A stretch of 64,000 nt of DNA from Synchiropus splendidus. Its lineage: Eukaryota; Chordata; Actinopteri; Syngnathiformes; Callionymidae. Shown here in pieces: positions 60,348 through 64,000 of this stretch; the first letter of the stretch is position 1, and each line of letters begins with the position of its first letter. The position numbers and the translations under genes are program-made. The stretch is from positions 10,308,366 through 10,372,365 of the forward strand of contig NC_071343.1 of assembly GCF_027744825.2 (NCBI RefSeq). The letters run 5' to 3'. The notes beneath the pieces were generated by a model. That model was not told the DNA's origin, did not search any database, and was given only the letters and a program-made list of their open reading frames with translations.

Positions 60348-61130
60348 ATGACCGGGGAGTCATTCAGGCGTGTTATGAGTAGGAAAGTCGACAGTCGTGT
60401 GCTTCTGTGGCTCTTTGGCTTCCTGGTTGCCCCGGTGACTGGCTGCCCCGCTGGTTGTCACTGCCTGGAGAGAAATGGACTCATGGTGGTCCAGTGCACC
60501 TCTCGTAACCTGGAGAAGATCCCTGAGGATCTTCCCAGAGACACGGTGGTCCTGCTGCTCGCCTTCAACCGCATCACCCACATCCCAAAACAAGCCTTTA
60601 AAGAGCTGAACTACCTGCAGGAGCTGGACTTGTCCCACAACGTCATCGAGACGGTGGATGTCGGGGCGTTCCAGGGCGTCTCCGACAGCCTGCTGTTCCT
60701 GAACCTGGCGGATAATCACATCCACAGTGTCCCCAAGGAGGCGTTCGCCCGCCTCCGAGCCAAGATCAGCCTCTCCAACAACCCGTGGCACTGTGAGTGC
60801 ACGCTGCAGGAGGTGCTGAGGGAGCTCCAGCTGGACCCGGAGACTGTCAACCAGGTCTTCTGCCACACGGCCGTGCAGGAGGAGTACGCGGGCAAGCCCG
60901 TCATACAGGTCCTGGACTCTGGGATCAACTTCTGCAACTTCCATCACAAGACCACAGACGTGGCGATGTTCGTCACCATGTTCGGCTGGTTCACCATGGT
61001 GATCGCCTACGTCATCTACTACGTCAGGCACAACCAAGAGGACGCCCGGCGCCACCTGGAGTACTTGAAGAGCCTGCCCAGCAGCTCCCAGATCAGCAAA
61101 GACTTTGACACCATCAGCACTGTTCTGTAG
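60348..61130 (+). CDS. lrrc3: leucine-rich repeat-containing protein 3 (LRRC3 family)
   Basis: 260 aa in a single exon, the usual length of the family. Residues 1-32 form a signal peptide with hydrophobic core VLLWLFGFLVAPVTG. Cys33, 37, 39 and 50 form the LRR N-cap (CPAGCHC). About three leucine-rich repeats span residues 60-140, followed by the C-cap NPWHCECTLQEVL...FCHTAVQEEYAGKP. The membrane helix is at about 202-226 (VAMFVTMFGWFTMVIAYVIY), then the family's signature cytoplasmic RHNQEDARRHLEYLKSLPS. The end STVL fits a class I PDZ ligand. Wording around LDPETV and VQEEYAGKPVIQVLDSG favours LRRC3 over LRRC3B, while the C-terminus also resembles LRRC3B. The start at 60,348 (AAAATGA) is preferred over Met10. 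Ligands are not established, to my knowledge. Confidence 0.93.
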   Translation: MTGESFRRVMSRKVDSRVLLWLFGFLVAPVTGCPAGCHCLERNGLMVVQCTSRNLEKIPEDLPRDTVVLLLAFNRITHIPKQAFKELNYLQELDLSHNVIETVDVGAFQGVSDSLLFLNLADNHIHSVPKEAFARLRAKISLSNNPWHCECTLQEVLRELQLDPETVNQVFCHTAVQEEYAGKPVIQVLDSGINFCNFHHKTTDVAMFVTMFGWFTMVIAYVIYYVRHNQEDARRHLEYLKSLPSSSQISKDFDTISTVL

Positions 61131-61166
61131 CGGCCAGAGGAAAAAAAAAGTGAAAATGTCTTAAAT

Positions 61167-61194
61167 AATAAAATAACTTTTTTTTTTTAATAAA
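61167..61194 (+). terminator. lrrc3 polyadenylation signals (candidate)
   Basis: Two AATAAA hexamers (61,167-61,172 and 61,189-61,194) follow the stop codon by 37 and 59 nt. Another AATAAA lies at 62,358-62,363, so a longer 3' UTR is also possible. Confidence 0.45.
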
Positions 61195-61199
61195 AATAA

Positions 61200-63330
61200 A
61201 TTTTGAATTCTCTGCTTTCCCTGAATTTTGTGACATTTTTTAAACCAATGTTCTTCTTTTTTTTGTAATGAATATTATGGCAAAGGTGTTACAAGTGTTT
61301 TCATTGTTGAAATGAATGTGATTTTACTTTAGGAATTCTATGGTCAATGAATAATTAATTTACGAAAAAATCACACCTTTTGAGGTTTAATGTTTGGGTT
61401 TGTTACGAAAAATACTAAGCCTGAAATTTTCAAATAATTGAACTGTTCTTATTTAAAATGAATTAATTCTAAATTGTTTTTCAAAATGATAACAATGACA
61501 AATTTCTGATTTCACCAGTTGATAATATCATTATTACAAACTTGTATCCTGTATTGTTTATTGAGGCAGCTATCTTTATTATTGAAAATGTTGAAAACGG
61601 AAAAGAATATCTGAAATGTGAAATTTGATTTCTGAAATGCCTTGTCTTTGCTGTCTGTAGCAGTATTTCTGATTGTTCCTGTGATATTTTGTCGCTTACA
61701 GTCCGATAAAAATCCTGAGACAAACATTAGCTGTGGTTGTTCAGTATGAGAAACTCATGAGGTAATATTTGAAAAGTAAGTAGCGTGTTTTTCCTGAGTT
61801 TTTACAGGCGTCAGTTGATCAGCATTTTGACTGAGTTCACCTGTACCTGGTGATTTAGTGTGTGTCCATTGGTCCGAGTGACAGAACGTGTTTGTGCAGT
61901 AGTCGTCCCTCCATTTTCCTTTCAATGTAAAAATTAATATGACAGAAAATGAAGTTGTTTTTCATGATTTATCACGTCCTCAATCCTGGGAATTTGATTC
62001 AGATGAGTTTAAATCTTCTCAATTATATTGAGCTGTGTCTCTAGTCCCAAAACAGTTTGTAGAAGAGCTGTGTCAGACTCTAGCTCACCGTGTTTGTGAC
62101 TTGTCTGTGTGCGTCCAAGTGCCTTTTTTCCTGCCGACTCACTGAGGTCACCTGTCCACCACGTCTATTCAACAACATACTCTCACTCACACAGACAGAC
62201 AAATAGAGTCACCGATTAATCTTTTCATGTTTCCATGGGAGGAAACCAGAGTTTTTAATCCTTAAAAAAGGGTCACAAACACAAGCTGTAATGGAAACTA
62301 AAGGGCTGAATGAATTCTTTTGGTCGTCATTGAACAGTTTTTCATTTGACTGTGAAAAATAAAGTTCATTTTCCGAACCCGCTCGCTTCCTTTCGTTCTT
62401 TCCTTCTGTTGTTTGACGTTTAATAAAAACAGAAGCTTCAATTGTTCCCAGGTTCCTCTTGGCCTTGACAGGAACAAACTTTTAATTGCTGCGCTGCAGA
62501 GAATCCAAGTCTTCGCTCTCTAAAAGCGGATTTGATGAAACAATCAGTCGAATATGGACAGTCAAGGATTCTGTCTTGGTTCATTTGCAGAAGCGAAGTG
62601 TTCATTAACGGTTGGCTATCGTCCGAGTGGCGCACGAGGACTGGATGTTTCTTCGTCTGAGAACACGAGCGAGGTCAATAAAAGATTATTACTTAGATAT
62701 GTTTCAGCTCCCGCAGAACTCTTCAAAGGCAGGGGCCACTAAAAAAGTCATTCAAATTGGCTCTTTTGTGCTTTGCTTTCAGAGCGTTTCTCGTCCTTTG
62801 ACTCATGAAGTTTGAAGAGAGTCAAAGACAGTTTCTAACCAAATGGGATCCGGAGAAACACCAGCAGAAAAGGGACACATCCACGATGCCGTGTGCGTTC
62901 ACTCACCCTCAACACCTGATGGGAGCTGTACTCCAGCTGGTCATAATGTTTTGGCCGTCCTTTAGGATTCTGAAGTGAGTGACTCTAATGGACAATCACA
63001 GCAAACTGACAATCAGCCGTCGTCTCGCTAATCAAGCGCAACATGTGTAATTAAGTGAAGCTATTTTGGACAAAAGTGGCAGCTGGAGCTCAGAAGATTC
63101 TCATAGAGGGAGGTGGAGAGGGGGAGGGAGGGAGGAGCAAAGAAGAGTTCTGCAGTGAGGGAAAGTTGAGAGAGTGAAAAAAGAAAAGTGTTCTTCGACT
63201 CATCACCGTCAGGAACTCTGCTGCAACAACGTGTCGACCTCGACGTGTCTTCCACAAGTGGAAGAAGAAGTGACTCACCAAGATGGACTTTCTCTCTGTT
63301 TCAGACGTTAAGCTTTTAAAAAAGTACTGT
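61200..63330. other. lrrc3 downstream flank
   Basis: AT-rich to about 62,000, possibly 3' UTR. No further gene recognised. A Tc1-like end scrap (CTGGTCATAATGTTTTGGCC) lies at about 62,938-62,957, and a GA-rich run at about 63,105-63,140. Confidence 0.4.
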
Positions 63331-63832
63331 AATTTCCGTATTATAGAGCGCACCCACTAAATTTAGGAAGGAAAATAGATCTTGTTCATACATAAGCAGC
63401 ACTGGTCTATAAGCCGGAGGTTCAGTGGGGCTGTCTGCGCTGTGGACAGGTCAGTGGTGCACCGGCTTAAAATGCTTTTCAAAACTAGTTTTGAAAACAG
63501 GGTCCAGCGTCGAGAGTGAGGGAGTAGTGGAAATAAGCTGCATAATACGGAGCATCTTGATTTATCCACGCTGCTCTCACAATAGACAAGGTGCAGCTCT
63601 CCAGCCGGGATCAAGTCAGCGGCCAAAACCTGACTCTCTTGTGTTCAGGTCGGACTTTTGAGCCAGACACAATTTGTCTCGAGACAGCGTTTCTCATCTT
63701 TCATTCACATGAAAGCCCTCAAAATACGCTGTTTTCGCCCGTGTGCCCAAAGTTCCGACATTCCGAAGATTCAAGGGATCAAGTCAGCGGCCAAAACCCG
63801 ACTCTCTTGTGTTCAGGTCGGACTTTTGAGCC
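63326..63832. repeat. transposon-like sequence containing a 58-bp direct duplication
   Basis: Begins ACTGTAATTTCCGTATTATA after a TA, a wording typical of Tc1/mariner-type ends, with ATAAGCCGG nearby. Within it, 63,607-63,664 and 63,775-63,832 are 58-bp direct repeats (GGGATCAAGTCAGCGGCCAA ... TTTTGAGCC) differing at one base, 168 bp apart. No coding capacity is recognised. Confidence 0.55.
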
Positions 63833-63867
63833 GCTTCTGATTTAATCTGATTTCAGTCTGTAAAAAT

Positions 63868-63869
<2 letters not shown>

Positions 63870-63911
<42 letters not shown>
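63870..63911. repeat. (TA)n microsatellite, about 20 units
   Basis: Uninterrupted TA run shortly after the duplicated segment at the right edge of the window. Confidence 0.93.
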
Positions 63912-63916
<5 letters not shown>

Positions 63917-64000
63917 AATTGCAAACTAAGCACAACACGTGAAAGAGAAGAAAGGCTTAGGAGGTCATGAACTGGAGTCAAGATTCAAGCAGACTAGACT

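Noticed and set aside
60360..61055. 231-codon minus-strand frame
   Set aside because: It is the antisense shadow of the GC-rich lrrc3 coding exon, without any recognisable protein feature.
1..64000. Prokaryotic operons, CRISPR arrays, phage or integron structures
   Set aside because: Spliced vertebrate genes and fish transposons fill the window; no regularly spaced repeats with unique spacers or bacterial genes are present.

Overview
The window is vertebrate nuclear DNA, almost certainly from a teleost fish. Genes are split by GT/AG introns, the exons encode vertebrate kalirin and an LRRC3-family protein, and the repeats are typical of fish: a Rex3/RTE-like LINE end with CATC repeats, a LINE-1 tail, hAT and Tc1/mariner-type MITEs, and long (TA)n and (TG)n runs. 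There is no bacterial, phage or CRISPR content. Base composition is AT-rich, with GC-richer patches at gene starts.

Layout. (1) Positions 1-42,672 hold the 5' part of a kalirin (kalrn) gene on the minus strand. Ten coding exons join exactly in frame to give 426 residues. They start with a kalirin-type MNPAEAAEE... first exon at 42,606-42,672, cover the SEC14/CRAL-TRIO domain and spectrin repeat 1, and reach well into spectrin repeat 2. The remaining spectrin repeats and the DH-PH, SH3 and kinase modules lie beyond the left edge. Intron 1 is about 29.8 kb and holds most of the repeats and several regulatory-looking motif clusters. (2) Positions 42,673-58,100 are intergenic. They hold the GA-rich kalrn leader/promoter, one hAT-type MITE, a minisatellite with an inverted unit, a small membrane-protein-like reading frame that appears broken by a frameshift, a LINE-1 3' fragment and two copies of a 0.7-kb Tigger/pogo-type MITE. 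(3) Positions about 58,200-61,200 hold an lrrc3-family gene on the plus strand: a non-coding first exon, a 1.7-kb intron, and a second exon with the whole 260-aa coding sequence preceded by an in-frame upstream ORF. (4) Positions 61,200-64,000 are the downstream flank, with one short direct duplication and a (TA)n tract.

Function. Kalirin is a Rho-family guanine nucleotide exchange factor of neurons (dendritic spines, axon growth). LRRC3 proteins are small single-pass membrane proteins with leucine-rich repeats, and this copy ends in a class I PDZ-ligand-like tail. The two genes start 15 kb apart and are transcribed divergently. Nothing in the sequence shows that they work together.

No new multi-gene system is evident. 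The observations most worth checking are CTCF-like cores carried inside an hAT-type MITE family, two perfect POU MORE palindromes (one beside a perfect octamer) in kalrn introns, an AP-1/CCAAT/CRE-like/MARE cluster in kalrn intron 1, and the apparently frameshifted small membrane protein at 49.5 kb.
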